This document shows positions 13,600 through 26,074 of a DNA stretch of 64,000 nucleotides, one piece after another (position 1 is the stretch's first letter; every line of letters begins with the position of its first letter). Source of the stretch: Crocodylus rhombifer (taxonomy: Eukaryota > Chordata > Crocodylia > Crocodylidae); contig JAVSML010024447.1 in assembly GCA_038503035.1 (NCBI GenBank), positions 744,001 to 808,000 on the forward strand, given 5' to 3'. The position numbers were made by a program, and so were the translations under genes. The notes under the pieces are model-generated. The model saw only the letters and a list, made by a program, of their open reading frames with translations. It was not told where the DNA came from and did no database searches.

Positions 13600-14400
13600 G
13601 GTCCCCGTGACCTGCCGCATCCCGCCGCCCTCATCCCTGGAGAGGAGCCAGTGGTCCAAGATTGCGGGGAGGGGGGGGGACACGGCTGCTCCTGCCCAGA
13701 CCGGCGGGGTGCGCAGAGCGAGGCCGCCTCCCCAGTTCTTGGGCGCGGGGCGGCGCTCAGGGGCCCCGCAGGTGGCTGCGCATCCGGGTGGAGCCCGCTC
13801 CTGCGGCCTGGAGGCCAGGCCGGGTCTCGCTCAGGCGGCCGCCGACGCCGAAAACTTTCCTCCGACCTGCAAAGCCAAAGAGACGGCGTCAGAGTCGCCC
13901 AGCCCGGCCCGTGTGGTCGCCGCAGCGCTCCCCGCCCTTCTTACCTTCCCCGCTGCAGCCGCCATAGTGACTGCAAACCTACCCGGTGCGGCGGCGGCGG
14001 TAGGGGGGCGGGTGATGGCGGGGGGAGGGGGGGGGCAGCAGGAGGAGGGAGGAGCCGCTCGCACCCGGCCTGACCAAAGGGAAGGTGCCGCGCCCGCCTC
14101 CCGCTTTCTGCGCAGGCGCGGGTTCGGCAGGGCACAGGCGCGGGATTATAGCGCCTGCGCGCTGAGTGCCGTGAAGCCGCGCTGGAGATGGTGCCCGCAC
14201 TTCCGGGCTGCACTTCCGGGTGTTCCATGCGGCGGCGACGGGCCGCAGGTGCGGGGCGCGTGGCGGGGGGAGGGAAGTGTCGATAGTCTCAGCTCTCTGC
14301 AAGCCGCCGGGGCCCGGGGCCCGGGGCCGCTCCTCCACGTGGGGCCGCTCCTTGTTGTAACTAAACCGAGCGGACAGCACAGCGGTGTTTGTTGTTCCCC
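13600..14400 (-). promoter_or_regulatory. SLMAP: CpG island, SLMAP promoter
   Basis: This is a GC-rich, CpG-dense block 0.6-1.4 kb upstream of the SLMAP start codon in an otherwise AT-rich region. Visible motifs are two tandem ETS-type sites, CACTTCCGGG at 14198-14207 and 14211-14220. There are two NRF1-like motifs in inverted orientation (TGCGCAGGCGCG at 14109 and GCGCCTGCGCGC at 14151), a YY1-type ATGGCGGC on the minus strand at 13965-13958, and an E-box CACGTG at 14336-14341. No TATA box is evident. Such TATA-less ETS/NRF1 islands are typical of housekeeping promoters. Some transcription in the plus direction is possible but not shown. Confidence 0.85.
13945..14200 (-). other. SLMAP: Possible non-coding first exon of SLMAP (right boundary unknown)
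   Basis: On the minus strand a strong donor (GGGAAG then GTAAGA) sits at 13945/13944 inside the CpG island. A short open frame MAAAAGK starts at 13965 and runs into it. This would fit a 5' untranslated exon, or an upstream ORF, spliced to the exon containing the SLMAP ATG. The matching acceptor is not clear; a CAG near 13088 is one candidate. The alternative is an unspliced long 5' UTR. The transcription start is a guess placed below the ETS motifs. Confidence 0.35.
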
Positions 14401-14674
14401 CCCCAAGGCCCTGTCTTCTCCCTCGGGCTCTCCTGCCCCGGCCTCGGCTCGGAGGTTTTGCTCTGCGCGGCTGCGAGGCGTGTCTCACTTTCGCAAAGCA
14501 TTCGCCTATCTGTTCGGCTGGGTCTTAACCCAATTAAAGCCCCAGATTGCAAAAGAGGGAGACGTGGGAAGGATAATTGCAAAGGCAGGGCTGAGCAGAG
14601 GACAGGAGAGGACAAAAAAAAAAAAAAAAAAAGAGTCAGGTATCCACTGTGCAATACCCACCTCTTACTCAGCA

Positions 14675-14830
14675 TTTTCTGTCTAGATTATAAAGCAGGT
14701 CAATATGTATTTTCATTTTACAAAGAGAGGGAACTGAGGCCAAAGAGATTTGCTCAAAATCAAGTAAAATGCAGTGGTGGAACTGATCTCTCGAGTACTA
14801 GTTTGATGCTCTGTTCCATTGGGTCTCCCT
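14675..14830 (-). repeat. MIR-like SINE relic
   Basis: CATTTTACAAAGAGAGGGAA, then CTGAGGCCAAAGAGATTTGC and GCAGTGGTGGAACTGATCTC fit the reverse MIR order. Confidence 0.6.
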
Positions 14831-15749
14831 GAGGCTTGCTGGCAGTTTGAGTGATACAGATAAAAAATGAAGTCCAGCCATCAGATAAGATCATCCTTTG
14901 ACACAGTATGCAGAGAGGCAAGTTAGGGATACAGTCCTGAGTGGAGGTCTGGCAGGAAAAATAAGAACAACGAATGAAGAGAGAGAGGCCATGAGCAATC
15001 AATGAGAGAGACTGGAAATGTGAAAAGCGTCAGAAGCTGGAGAGGAAGGAAGAGTGGTGGATAACTGTGTCAAGGGTAACAAAGGTCAAAACAAGATTAA
15101 AGTGTCATGGGATATGGCAGAAAGAAGTCTTAGGAGAGGGAAGAGACCAAAAGCCAGGTGGCACCAAACCAATTACAGTGTTGGAAGCAGGGAAGTGATA
15201 TCCAAGATGAGAAACAGGACTGCATAAATTTTGAAGGCAAAAAGGGAAAAGTGATAGAGGGGTAACTGTACAAGAGGTATGAAACTATGGTAGTGATTTT
15301 CAAACTTCAAGACATTGCACTGTTTCCGAAACTCAAGAGCTTGTGGCATATAACCTACAAAATTTTAAATCAGTATATTTAAAATAGATGCTTATTTTGC
15401 TGACATCTCAAATTTATCTGATAGTGACCCAGAACCCACAATCAGAAAATCAGTTTATTTAATGAGTGTCATTATGTAGGCTGTTTGTAGCAAGTCATGG
15501 GGAAGAGGAATCTTAAAAGAGGATTAGGGACAGGGCAAGCAGAATTCAAATGTTACAGCAGATAGATTGGATGAAACAGATCGACTCACTAGAAATAAAT
15601 TAGGACATTTTGAAGGTGGGGAGAAAAGAAAAAGAGATGGTAGAAAAATATATGCTCATGGTGCAAAGAATAGGACAGAAGTCCTGTGAGAACAAATCCT
15701 TTTAAATATTTGGAAGGATCTGGATTGATCGAAAGGAAAGGGCGTTTGA

Positions 15750-17168
15750 TGGACATCATGGCGTGGGGTTTAGGAGCAGCCGTGATCCCTCTAGCACCCC
15801 CTACCATGTCAATTAGGCAATCCAGCACCCTCTATCCTTGCCTGCCATGTCTTTGCTGTTAAATGGTTCAGTTAGGGAGGCTCCCTTTTATCTCCTAATA
15901 CATGGTATTTGCTGAACTATCCCCTGTTCTGTATGGGGTGACTCAATATACCCCAGCCTTAAGGGCTATGCGTGCCTCCTACCTCCCCTTTAGCAGCCCC
16001 CAAGCCTCGCAGCTCTTCCAGATGTTGTCAGGTCCTTCTCTTGGTCTGCGCCCTGCCAGGCACCCCCGGGCTTGTCCCGCAACCGGCACCCCTTACTACT
16101 AATTAGCCCTATCAGGCTCATGAATGGTATTCTTCCCCACTGGGCTAGTGGCCTAAGCCTCACCTAGCCCCTCTAGGTTCTTGTCAATAACAATTATCCA
16201 ATTAGGCTCAGGTGACCTAAGCCTTACCTGGCTGCTCTGGGTCCTGTCAATCATGTGTCCAGTTAGGCTCAGGCAGCTGGAGCCTTACCTGGCCCCTTTG
16301 GTTCCTTGGGGTGCCTATTACTGTGGAAACCCTTTGGAACACCTGCTAGGCCACACCCTTCTTGGGGTGACTGTCAATCATACACATCCCTCTTGGGGTT
16401 GCTTCTTACTACACGTGCCCTGCCTGGGGCCTCTCCAACACATACCCACTCCCACGGCTTCTCTGCACTTTTCTCCAGGCTCTATATAGCCACTGACGCG
16501 CCCTCGCTGGGTTAGTCCTCTTTACACCACCCACCCTGGGCTTTCACTCGTGTGGCTCCCACACCTGGGGCCCAACACGAGTCCCTACAGGACTCACTCT
16601 GGTGCTAGGACCCTTGGGCAGAGTCCTCTGCCCCGTTCGGGCCTCTCACTATCGCCCATATAGGGCTACCTGCTGTGCTGCCTCGGCATTGAACAGCTGT
16701 GCCATCCCAGGCATCACTCATTTGCCCACACAGGGCACCAGGAACTCCCAAGCAACTGGGGGGGGGCTCCCATGAGGCCTCCTCGCACCCCTACAGCCTC
16801 ACCCGGTCCTCCGGTGTTAAAGTAATAACAGAAGCCAATCAGCTACAACTCAACAACAAGAAGCCTCCTGGCTTATAACATACCATCCACGCTCCCTTGG
16901 CTCTCTAGCCGTGACCTCCCAGCCTGGGTTCTCTCTACCCTTACCACGCCACAGCCACTTAGGTGGTCAGGCTACAACCCCCTGCCCCTGCCAGAAGGGA
17001 ACTGCTTTTTAGGTTCTGGCCTGGGCTATTTATAAAGGCCCGGCCCTGCCCCCTTCTGGTCATGTGACCAGCCTGGTTGCCCCAGCAACCGGCACCTGAG
17101 CTGCCCTGGAGATTGGCAGCTACGCTTCTCCACTTCTAGGAACAAGGCACCTAAGTGCCCCTGTGACA
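15750..17168 (-). mobile_element. Solo LTR (about 1.4 kb), minus orientation
   Basis: On the minus strand the element begins TGTCACAGGGGCACTTAGGT and has the block GGTTGCTGGGGCAACCAGGC, then TTTATAAATAGCCC as a TATA box. It ends near CACGCCATGATGTCCA. The order of blocks is the same as in the LTR at 42.6 kb. Inside, about 60-bp units (AGGCTCAGG ... AGCCTTACCTGG) recur in tandem at 16.1-16.3 kb. No internal gag/pol sequence is next to it. The target duplication is not resolved. Confidence 0.7.
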
Positions 17169-18969
17169 ATGGACTCAAGGGGAAAAAACTTCATAGAAAA
17201 ATATTATATTCTGTGGAAGTGGGGAATAAAATGATTAGAGGACAGCAGAAATAAATGGAGAAATAACATGTTCTGATCACTATATGTATGTTTTACAATT
17301 ACAGTTTTTAAAACCAAACACACACAGTGTTGTCTTATATTCTACATATTTTCCTTTTTACTTAAGTTGTTACTTAACAAACTGGAGAAAGTGGGATAGC
17401 AAAACAGCTTCTGGGGTCTTTGATACCTTTCAAAGTGTCCCTCTGACCAGCAAAAGGAACAGGTGGCTAGGCATCTTTAAGGGGTGTCTGGTGCAGAATT
17501 TGCAACTGTAGATTAATTGCCAGGAGTAAAGATGACTTACAAGCACATGCTCAGTTCAGGCAAACTGTCATTTGCCACGGATCCGTAAGAGGTGAAATTT
17601 GACAACCATGTTAGATAAGGGCAGGAGGACCACATTCAGTGGCCATCATAGTTAAGGGCAGAAAGTCTATGTAAATGTTATATATGACAGCCATCACTGG
17701 TTAGGGCAAAGACAGTTGTCAATAGCCATTTTGGATAAGGGAATGAAGGGCAAATCACCTTTACCCTTCTAGGGAGATGACATGTGCCAGACTTGTGGAA
17801 TGCAGCATCTTTGAGTCATGTGCATACCTGCCTAGCATTAGGACTTTGGCCTGAATGTCTGGAGAGTTTCTTAGGTCCTACAAAGTGCTCAACATTTAGA
17901 GAACTTTTTATTGCAGGGGTACAGCCATAAATTCCAAATTAATGAGGATCACTTGGGGGAAAGATTTGAACAGCACTGTGGACTAGGTGATCAAAAAAAT
18001 CAAAATAAATAACAGGATATATCAAGTATAGAAATTATGACTTGGCACTTTGAATATATGGCAGGGGAATTATACTTACCCTGCCCTTTTCAAGTTGATA
18101 CATACAAGCTATATCCTCCCTAGATGGGAGTGGGCATCTTGAGTGGGAATTCTAGGACAAGTTTCAATATAGAAAAGTTCTAGCGCCTCTGATATAAGGA
18201 ACAGGATGGGAAATGATATTGGAAAATATTATGTTGCTATTAGATGAGCCAGTAGTACACAGAATAACGTGTTCATTTTTTGTCATTCTATATCAAATAA
18301 AATAGAGCAGGACTGGGGCTATAGGGAACAGAGACATTCTAGAGAGACTATTTCCAGGAAATTAAACAGAGGCAATTGAGAGACTTCCAAATGACAAGAG
18401 ACTGGAGAGATTGAAGAGACTGAGATTCATGTTGCCTCTAAGTCTAAAAGGCTTCAGTGAAACGCACCTTCACTTGTGTCAGTAGAGCCTGCCTGCTGTA
18501 CTTGGGAAACTGCATCCCTTCTAGCATTCTGCTTTCCAAACAATTAAAACAACCATGGGCAGATATAGAATTTTGAAAAGGGGGTGCTGATGGTGAGGTC
18601 CATCATCCCACATATTTTTCTCTAGTTAAAAATAAATTAGAAGCTTTACTAATATATCTAATAACTTGTAATAACTATCATTTATAGTTTAATTCAGTTT
18701 AAGATTCAAGAAAAATGTAAGTTGAAAAATATAAGTAACTGATATTCAGATGTAAGTTGGAGTGAATTAAAAGCTCTCTTCAGAGCTGTGAAACAGGAGC
18801 TTCATTACAGGAGCAGCAACTAATAGATGGTAGAATTGCAGAACAAATAATAACTTGATGAGTAGGATATCCAGACCTTTGTATTGGCACCAATGTAAAG
18901 AAAACTGATTGCATCAGAAATTGGCCTCATGTGGCCGATAGTTTGGCCAATAAATTAGTAGATTAATAG

Positions 18970-19606
18970 ATTATAAAGATGAAAGGGACCTCAGAAGATC
19001 ATTGGGTCCATCCCTCTGCACCAAACAGGGAAGACAATTGGGGTCAGGTGACCTCACCAAGGTGCCTGTCCAGTCTCCTTTCAAAGATCTCCAGCGAAGG
19101 GATTGCACCACCTTTGGAGGGAGCTTATTCCACAGTCTGGACACACTAGTTCTGAAGTAGTTTTTCTTAGTGTTGAGCCTGAAATAGTCTTCCAGGAGTT
19201 TGTTACCATTACTTGTAGTTTTCCCCAGGGGTGCCCTGGTGAACAGTTGTTCACCGAGTCCTTGATATATGCTTCTGATGTAACGGTAAGCTGCTACCAA
19301 GTCCCTTCTCAGCCTTCTTTTTTTCAGGCTGAAGGGTCCCAGATCCCTCCACTTTTCCTCGTATGGCTTGTCATGCAAGTCTCTGATCATACAGGTGGCC
19401 CTTCTCTGGACTCGCTCAAGCTTTAGCACGCCCTTGTTAAAATGCGGTGCCCAGAACTGGACTCAGTACTCCAGCTGCCATTTCACCAATGCTGAGAAGA
19501 GTGGGAAAATCACTTCTTTGGTTGTGCTGGAGATGCATCAACTGATGCATGCGAAGGTATTATTGGCCCTGCTGGTTACAGCATCACATTGCCAGCTCAT
19601 ATTCAT
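18970..19606 (-). mobile_element. CR1 LINE, 3' part
   Basis: The minus strand encodes the CR1 ORF2 C-terminus: LERVQRRATCMIRDLHDKPY, then LRRDLVAAYRYIRSIYQGLG and a SVSRLWNKLPPKVVQSL-type tail. The copy is 5' truncated in the region after the reverse-transcriptase domain and abuts a GC-rich repeat at about 19610. It has no active potential. Confidence 0.9.
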
Positions 19607-19609
19607 ACA

Positions 19610-20168
19610 TATTACCCCTGTGCTCCTGGTACATGGGGGTTGCGCTCAAGGCTATGGTCAGGGCAGGAGGCGGTGGCACTGAGATGGAAACCACAGTGAA
19701 ATTTGGGGTGGCTGCAGCCCCCCCATAACCTCCCTCCCAGCACTGCCACCACCCTCCCTAAATGTAACCCCAGCCCAATCCCCCCACCCACGCGCCATGA
19801 AGAGTCCAGCGCAGCCCCAGCCCTCCCTGTCCCCCCCACGGTGGATCCAGGGGCACACGCCCCCCCACCCCATAACCTCCCGGGTTACACGCAGTGGCAG
19901 GAGCCACCCCACGCCCCCTGGACAAATCATGGCTCTGTCCCTGCCCCAACTGGGCAGTGCCAGCCCCTGCCCCAGCCTCACTCCCTCTTTCACCACAGGG
20001 GCCTTGATCTGCACCCCCACATCCCTTCCCTCCCCTCTTCCGATCCACCACAACAGACTTACCAGCTGCACTCAGCTGTAGCAGAAATCGGATCAGTATC
20101 AGCCAATATGCCACCTTAAAAATTAGCTGTCTGTATCGGCTCTCAAATCTCTGTCGGTTCACCCCTAA
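19610..20168. repeat. GC-rich repeat, single arm
   Basis: AAATTTGGGGTGGCTGCAGC, CCACAACAGACTTACCAGCT and CGGATCAGTATCAGCCAATA recur in the 32.7-33.7 kb inverted repeat. The unit is about 550 bp, C-rich on the plus strand, and ends TCTGTCGGTTCACCCCTAAT. Confidence 0.8.
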
Positions 20169-21859
20169 TTAAAAAAAAGAGAGAGGGATGTTAACACCTG
20201 TGGAATGATGAGCTGGATGGAATCAGGTAGATTATAATGACCCAGGAAGTGAAATGACTCCTTCAGCAGTGCCTGACTAGAAATGCTGCTGCTACTGCCA
20301 CATAGTTGGTTTTAAACTTTGGGTAGAGCAGGAATCAAAGGGAGGTGGAAGTGCACCAGGACACTTCCTTCCCTCCCCCCCACCCCACCCCACTTTGCTC
20401 TACCCCTGAAAACAGCTATTTTTTGAAAGGAAAGCTAGTGGTAGAGTGTTTTCCCAAAGGAATCCTCATTTCTGGAACTCACTACTCACCCGGATGTATC
20501 AGGTCTAGATTTTTGTAATCATCCAGATATGCTCCAAATCTCATCTATTGGACATATTTGAGGAGAAGTTAAATTGAAAAAAAAAGATGCTATGCAGACA
20601 TTGGCTATTTTGTAGGGTGATTTGGAAGTTCATAGCAGAATTCAGCTGTAATGAGATGTACATCCCAGTCCAATACCTCAACAGTTACCTGTTGAGACAT
20701 GTGGAGGCAAACTGTATTTAGCAGTACTGTAAAACCTGAAGTGATTATTTCTGGGGAACATGTACATTTTACTGTGCACTGTAAAGCAGCTAATCCTCAC
20801 ATTCAGCTGCAAAAACATTCTTGGTTCACGACAATCTCTTGTTACCCACTAGAGCATTGGCTGTGTGTAATCCAGAATACCTATTACCTAATAGGTTTGA
20901 AACTCTACTATGTTATATTGTAAGAAGCACCCTTTGCTTTTTTGCTGCTGCGATGCAGAGGTTGGGAAAGCATTTTTTCATTAGTTAGCAGAAAATGGTT
21001 TAATAAAATCAGTAAATCAAGGAAGATAGGATGCGACAGTGTGGTCACCCTTTGTCAAAACGATTATGTTGCAATGCTTGGTAAACAAGTCATTATTCTG
21101 TGAATGCAACTTAATGTAACCTCTGGCCAATAAATGATCAAAATGATGTAGTAGCAGAGCATATTGATACAAAATTGTGTGACAATCTAGCCTGAATTTC
21201 CACAGATTTGATTTTTTTTTCTTTTTCCCTGGGAGCTGGAAAGTACAATAGTCTGAAGATATGCCCTCTAGCAGCTTGGCACTGTCTTTACTGATGTATC
21301 ACTGGAAATAAATGATGAAAGAACATGTCTACAGAATGCTAATAATTTTGGGATTGCAGTGACAGGTAAGCACTTGCTAATGAGCTACAGTATTTGCTGT
21401 TTTCCTGACTGATGCTGATACAGGGCCAGAAGTGTCAGAAAAGTAAAGATTTGGGAAGGTAAGAAGCCAGTTATAAATGCAGAACAGCTAAAGGCTGGTC
21501 TCTATAAGGAAGTTTTACCAGTGTGCTTGTCTACAACTTGACCCATAGGAGTTACCATCCTTGACCATGAGGGATTGCTGACAATGACTATACAGTTATT
21601 TCACCAGCCAGCAGCTGATGGAAGCAGTCTATAAAAACATAGGCTCATACAACTACAAGGGACTTCCTGCATCAGAAGAGCAATCTCCTGCTATCATTTG
21701 CAGCCAATTCGTGTAATTCCTTTCATAAATTGAAGGAGCATCATCTTAAAACTGTAAAAGGTTGAGTGGAGATGGAGGGGAAAACGTTTTCAAGCTCCTT
21801 GCAGAATCTCACTCTTTTGGGGCCTACAAATCTTCAAATCACCAGCCTAAATGTATTCC

Positions 21860-22990
21860 TGTCTGGTTTATATTAATTTATAATGTGCTATCATTGTTTA
21901 GCTTAAATAATTCTTTTCCCTCCCTTGTGTTTGCCCTTCTAATGTATTTATAGAGAGCAATTACAGCTCCTCCTAGCAATTGTTTTGCAAGGTTAAAACA
22001 ATTATGAACCTGATAATTTCCTTTTGATTTCATCCATTTCTCATCTCCCAGACCCTGATTTTGGGTAGCCCATGTTGCATTTTTTTCTGTTTTCCATTGT
22101 ACCATTCTGCATTTATTCTTTCAGAATGTGTTCTAAAGCCTTATATTTTATTGAGGTTGGATTAAGAAACTTGTAATTGTCCAGATCAGAGGTTCCCAAA
22201 CTTTTTCTTACTGCATACCCGCTTGCAGATTTACCAGCTGCCCACCTACCCCTACCAGGATACGTTTTATGTTTCAACCCCTTAAATGCCTATTATTATT
22301 ATAGTAAAAATTAAATCTGCCATTACACAATTTCTCCCACATATGCCCCAGAGATGTCCTGTGTATCCCCAGGGGTACGTGTATCACAGCTTGGGAACTC
22401 CTGGTCTAGATCATTTTTTCCCTTAGATATGGATATTACCTTCTGCTGTTCTCTAGTTGCACAGTCTTACCCATGACTCTAGATTTTTTTAAATCCTTGA
22501 TAACAGACCTGTGATTTCATATGCCAGGGTTTTGTTTGTTTTTCAGATTTCTGGGATGGAAAATTACCCAGACCTGTAGCTTGAGTACATCAAGCTTTTT
22601 TAAGCTTGCCTCCATCCCATCCTGTATGTAATCACTTTCATTCTTACTTTCTTGTTCCCATTAGCTGTCCTGCCTTTGCCCTCCTGCTCAACAGAGTTGT
22701 CTTTATTGAAAAGTGAGGCAAAATATTAATGTCGGGGTTGTACCTAGGTTACTCTCATCTCTATCCCATCCTCACTGCTTAGCGGCCCCAGTTCTTTTTT
22801 TGTTCTGTGTTGTTGATGGCCTTTTTGCTATTTTTAATCTTTTTACATAGTAAAAAGCATGCCTAAAGGGAATGCTCACTTAATTCCTACACTTCCTGGC
22901 CTCTGAGATGTACCTTTCCTTGTTGATCAATCCTTTTTTTCTCCTGAAGACACATTGATATCTTGGAACTACATCCACTAAACAGATGGC
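21860..22990 (-). mobile_element. Ancient L3/CR1-type LINE relic, interrupted by a hAT MITE
   Basis: Scattered wording resembles the old L3/CR1 group on the minus strand: TATTTATAGAGAGCAATTAC, AGTGAGGCAAAATATTAATG, CTTTTTGCTATTTTTAATCT. It is highly decayed with no frame left. A hAT MITE (22187-22403) is inserted in it. The family assignment is from memory of the consensus style, not from alignment. Confidence 0.5.
22187..22403. mobile_element. hAT MITE (217 bp)
   Basis: Terminal inverted repeats CAGAGGTTCCCAAACT and (reverse complement of the right end) CAGGAGTTCCCAAGCT are seen. The flanking 8-bp duplication is GTCCAGAT at 22179 and GTCTAGAT at 22404 (7 of 8). The 8-bp duplication and the CAG start are the hAT signature. 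Confidence 0.9.
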
Positions 22991-23896
22991 AATAATTTAA
23001 TTGTATCGGTTTCTAAATTAATATGCAATAATTAAATACATGCAAAAAACTGTATAGATAAGATACCCCTAGGTACTGGGGAGAGACTTTGTCCCATTCT
23101 GTATTGGCCAACAGAGGTTATTTGAGCACATGGGGGAATACCAAACTGTTCTAAACCTAAGGAATAATGCCATACATATGCTCTCAGTGGGCACTGGGGA
23201 AATCCTGCACACAGTAACTCGCTGTATTTCTGTTAGCATAACTTTGTGTATAACTTGTACAATCCTAAGTAGGCATTTTGTTAAATGTGTGACAAGTGCT
23301 GGTTAAAAAAATAGAACTTATTTTCTATGCAAAATGAAATGAAAAATTAAATAAAATGTTCTTGTCAGCCATTTAGATAGTTGAAGAGTGTGAGGAAATT
23401 CTGTAAAAATAGAGAGGTTTTGCTATTTAATCAATGTAATTTTTTAATTGTGATTAGTTCTAATTTTAGATATAGATAAAATGCTGTTTTAAATCAAAAT
23501 CCCAATAAATATGTAATGTAACAATTTATTCTTTAAAATATTTCTATCCTTAAGTAAAAAAATGACATATAATTATCATAAGGTGGCAAATACTGGTATT
23601 TGATATATGTATGACTGGCCTGACACTCCTGTTAGGAGGGGAAAAGGAGTGTGTCAGTATTTAGCATTGTATGGCAGATGGGAGCAGTCAGCATCTTCAC
23701 TTCCCACTCAAGCTAAAGCAAAAGGGCATATGGCATGCCAGCAGGAAACTGGGAAATGCTCAGGTGTTGCTAAAAGGAGAGCTGCATGCAAATAAGGAGA
23801 TAGCAACACTAGGAAAAAAGTAGGTGGAGCAGGAGGTGTAAGAGAGAGAGGCACACAGGCTGGAATTCACCATTAGGACTATTCCTGAATTCACTG

Positions 23897-24224
23897 GCTG
23901 CCTATATACATGCTCCTTGGCTTTCTAATTAGAACACAGTGGAGCAGACTTGATTAATGGAGTCTGCTCTCCGTTCTAATTAAGGCTCCGTAGTGTCATT
24001 GCAGTATCACGTGTATTAAGCCACATGCATTTTAAAATGGCCACAGGGTACTTTAACTAAACTTCATCGACTGAGCTTTAGATAAAGGGTCCTGTGGCCA
24101 TTTTTAAACACATGGGGGTTTAATGCATGTGACACTGCAGCATTTTAATTAAAGTAGTTGCTCAGGAGCTGGTCTAATTAAAACACACCCTTCTCCCACC
24201 CTGGGGCACGTGTATAGACCTGTT
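23897..24224. mobile_element. Palindromic MITE, same family as 60.1 kb
   Basis: The left end CCTATATACATGCTCC and right end GGGGCACGTGTATAGACC are inverted. The inner arms CAGTATCACGTGTATTAAGC and AATGCATGTGACACTGCAGC pair, as do the AAAATGGCCACAGGGTACTT and GGTCCTGTGGCCATTTTTAA words. Boundaries are good to about 5 bp. Confidence 0.8.
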
Positions 24225-24289
24225 TCTACTGCAACAACTTATGTCAGCAGATATGCTTTCCCTAATAGTCTCTATAGCCCTGGTTCTGC

Positions 24290-24615
24290 CATCTATACAT
24301 ATAGGCAGGGCAAATTGGGATGACCGCCCCGCTTTGCGGGGGGTCTGCAGAGCTGGGCGGAACAGCCATGGCCACCCCATGCTGCCACCAGCTTCACATC
24401 TGGCAGCTCAGCACCCTCCTCTGCCCCCCCCCCCCCGCCCCCAATCTGCCACTAAATCTGCTGCCTCTGGCTGCTCAGCACTCCCCACCTCCAACCCCAC
24501 AGCCAATTCTGCCGCCAGCTTCCTCGTGCCTGGGGATGGGGCCACGCGCGGGCTGATTTGCCCCAGGCCCCGCACTCTGCTGCTTGGGTTCCCTCTGCAT
24601 ATGGGCAATCATATG
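24290..24615. repeat. C-rich repeat, possibly a hAT-like element
   Basis: GGGCAAATTGGGATGACCGC on the left and GGGCTGATTTGCCCCAGGCC on the right look like degraded inverted ends. A related fragment is at 27885-28032. Confidence 0.4.
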
Positions 24616-25204
24616 GCTGGTGTCATTGTTCTAACCCCTCAATGAAATAAAGTGGACAGACTTTTTCTTATGCAAAGTCCTATGATTCGCTAGAAATCGC
24701 CCTCAGTTTGTAGCACAAAAATCATATTATAATAAGTTCTTAGCTTTGGAATTTGCATACCCTGTCAGTCCATCAGACCCTTCCTCAGTTTTTCATTCAC
24801 CTAGCACACAGACCTCATCTCTGTCATCTTGTTTATCTTGCCTTGCCTTCCTCTCAGTCTTCCCAGACAACGTGCTACTGATGGTATAGAACTTTCTCTT
24901 CCTAGCTCTTGCCAACCGGAACAGCCTTTCTGTACCTTATCAGTTCTCCATTTCAACTCAAGATCTACCGTAAAAATATCTCCCTCTCTTTTGTCCTGTA
25001 CTCTTCATTTCTTTCTTCCTACTCTTTATTACTTAACAGCGGAAAAGATTTCAGGATATTGTTCTTATGAAAGAAGCTTTGTTTTGCTTAGGTTTAATGC
25101 TACAGTTGAATTTGTATGGCTAGAAGCAGATGTCTTCAGTGGGCAATTGACTCTGCCACAACATGTTACAACACAGCTGATTATGCTCTAAGGACATATA
25201 TAGA

Positions 25205-26030
25205 TTAGGGCTGTGTGAGCTTTGGTTTCTGTTTCAATTCGGAGGAGATTCGGCCTGATTCGGTGGCTGAATCTCTCAAGTCCGAATTAAATCCGGACCA
25301 GTTAAAAGGTCCAAGTCGATTTGAAGATCTCCCAATTGACTTGGAGAGCTTTGGCAATTCGGATAGTCCCTGCCTGCTGCAGCAGGGAGCTGGACCCAGA
25401 CTCCAAGCTGGTAAGTAGGGGGCAGGGGAGCAGGGGCTGGAGGAGGGGGAAGGAAAGCAAGCCCATGCTCACTGGGTGCTGCCAGGTGGGGTGATCCCCA
25501 ATGCCCCATGCTGTATGGAGGGTCTGCCACGAGCCCCCTGACCCCTGCCTGTTCTTCCAGCCCCGCCCCATGGCTGCCCCCCCCAGCTCTGGCCCTTTAA
25601 GAAAAAACAAAAAAACCCTGACCTCACCAGCTCCTGCAGTAGCCTCGGGGTTTCTGGGGGCACATAGAAGAGCCCCCCATGCAGCGTGGGGCAGTGGAGG
25701 GCAACAGGGATTGCCCCTCCCTGCCAGGCAGGAGCCAGTGAGTTCAGGGTTTTTTGTTGTTTTTTTTCTTTTAAAGGGCTGGGAGCTGAGGTGAGCAGGG
25801 CAGCCATGGTGGGGATAGGAGAGCAGGCAGGAGTTCCGGGGGCTCATGGCAGAGCCCCTCCATGTGGAGTGGGGCATCAGGGATCGCCCCCCTGCCCCCC
25901 CACCGCCTGGCAGCAACCGGGGCTTTTTTTTCCCAAAAAGCCGGGAGCTGGGGCGGGCCAGCCATTGAGAGTGGGTGGGGGATGGGGCCTGTGTGATTCG
26001 GAGATTCAGCTGATTCAGGGCATGTCAGCA
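25205..26030. repeat. GC-rich palindromic repeat with ATTCGG ends
   Basis: Left end: AGGGCTGTGTGAGCTTTGGT with several ATTCGG words. Right end: GTGTGATTCGGAGATTCAGC. Arms about 25500-25680 and 25690-25870 are reverse complements (CCATGGCTGCCCC ... CCCTTTAAGAAAA against TTTTAAAGGGCTGGGAGCTG ... GGCAGCCATGG). Confidence 0.75.
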
Positions 26031-26074
26031 GTGCAGGGAAAATGCCCCACTTGTAGGTGAGCCCCCTCTTTTGG

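Noticed and set aside
13607..14686. A 359-residue open frame on the plus strand across the SLMAP CpG island
   Set aside because: It is low-complexity, Ala/Gly/Pro/Arg-rich, and runs through the island and an A-run. Long frames on several strands are expected in CpG islands where stops are rare. No domain is recognisable.
25302..25916. A 204-residue minus-strand frame in GC-rich repeat DNA
   Set aside because: It lies wholly in the palindromic repeat, its sequence repeats itself, and several other frames are open over the same place.
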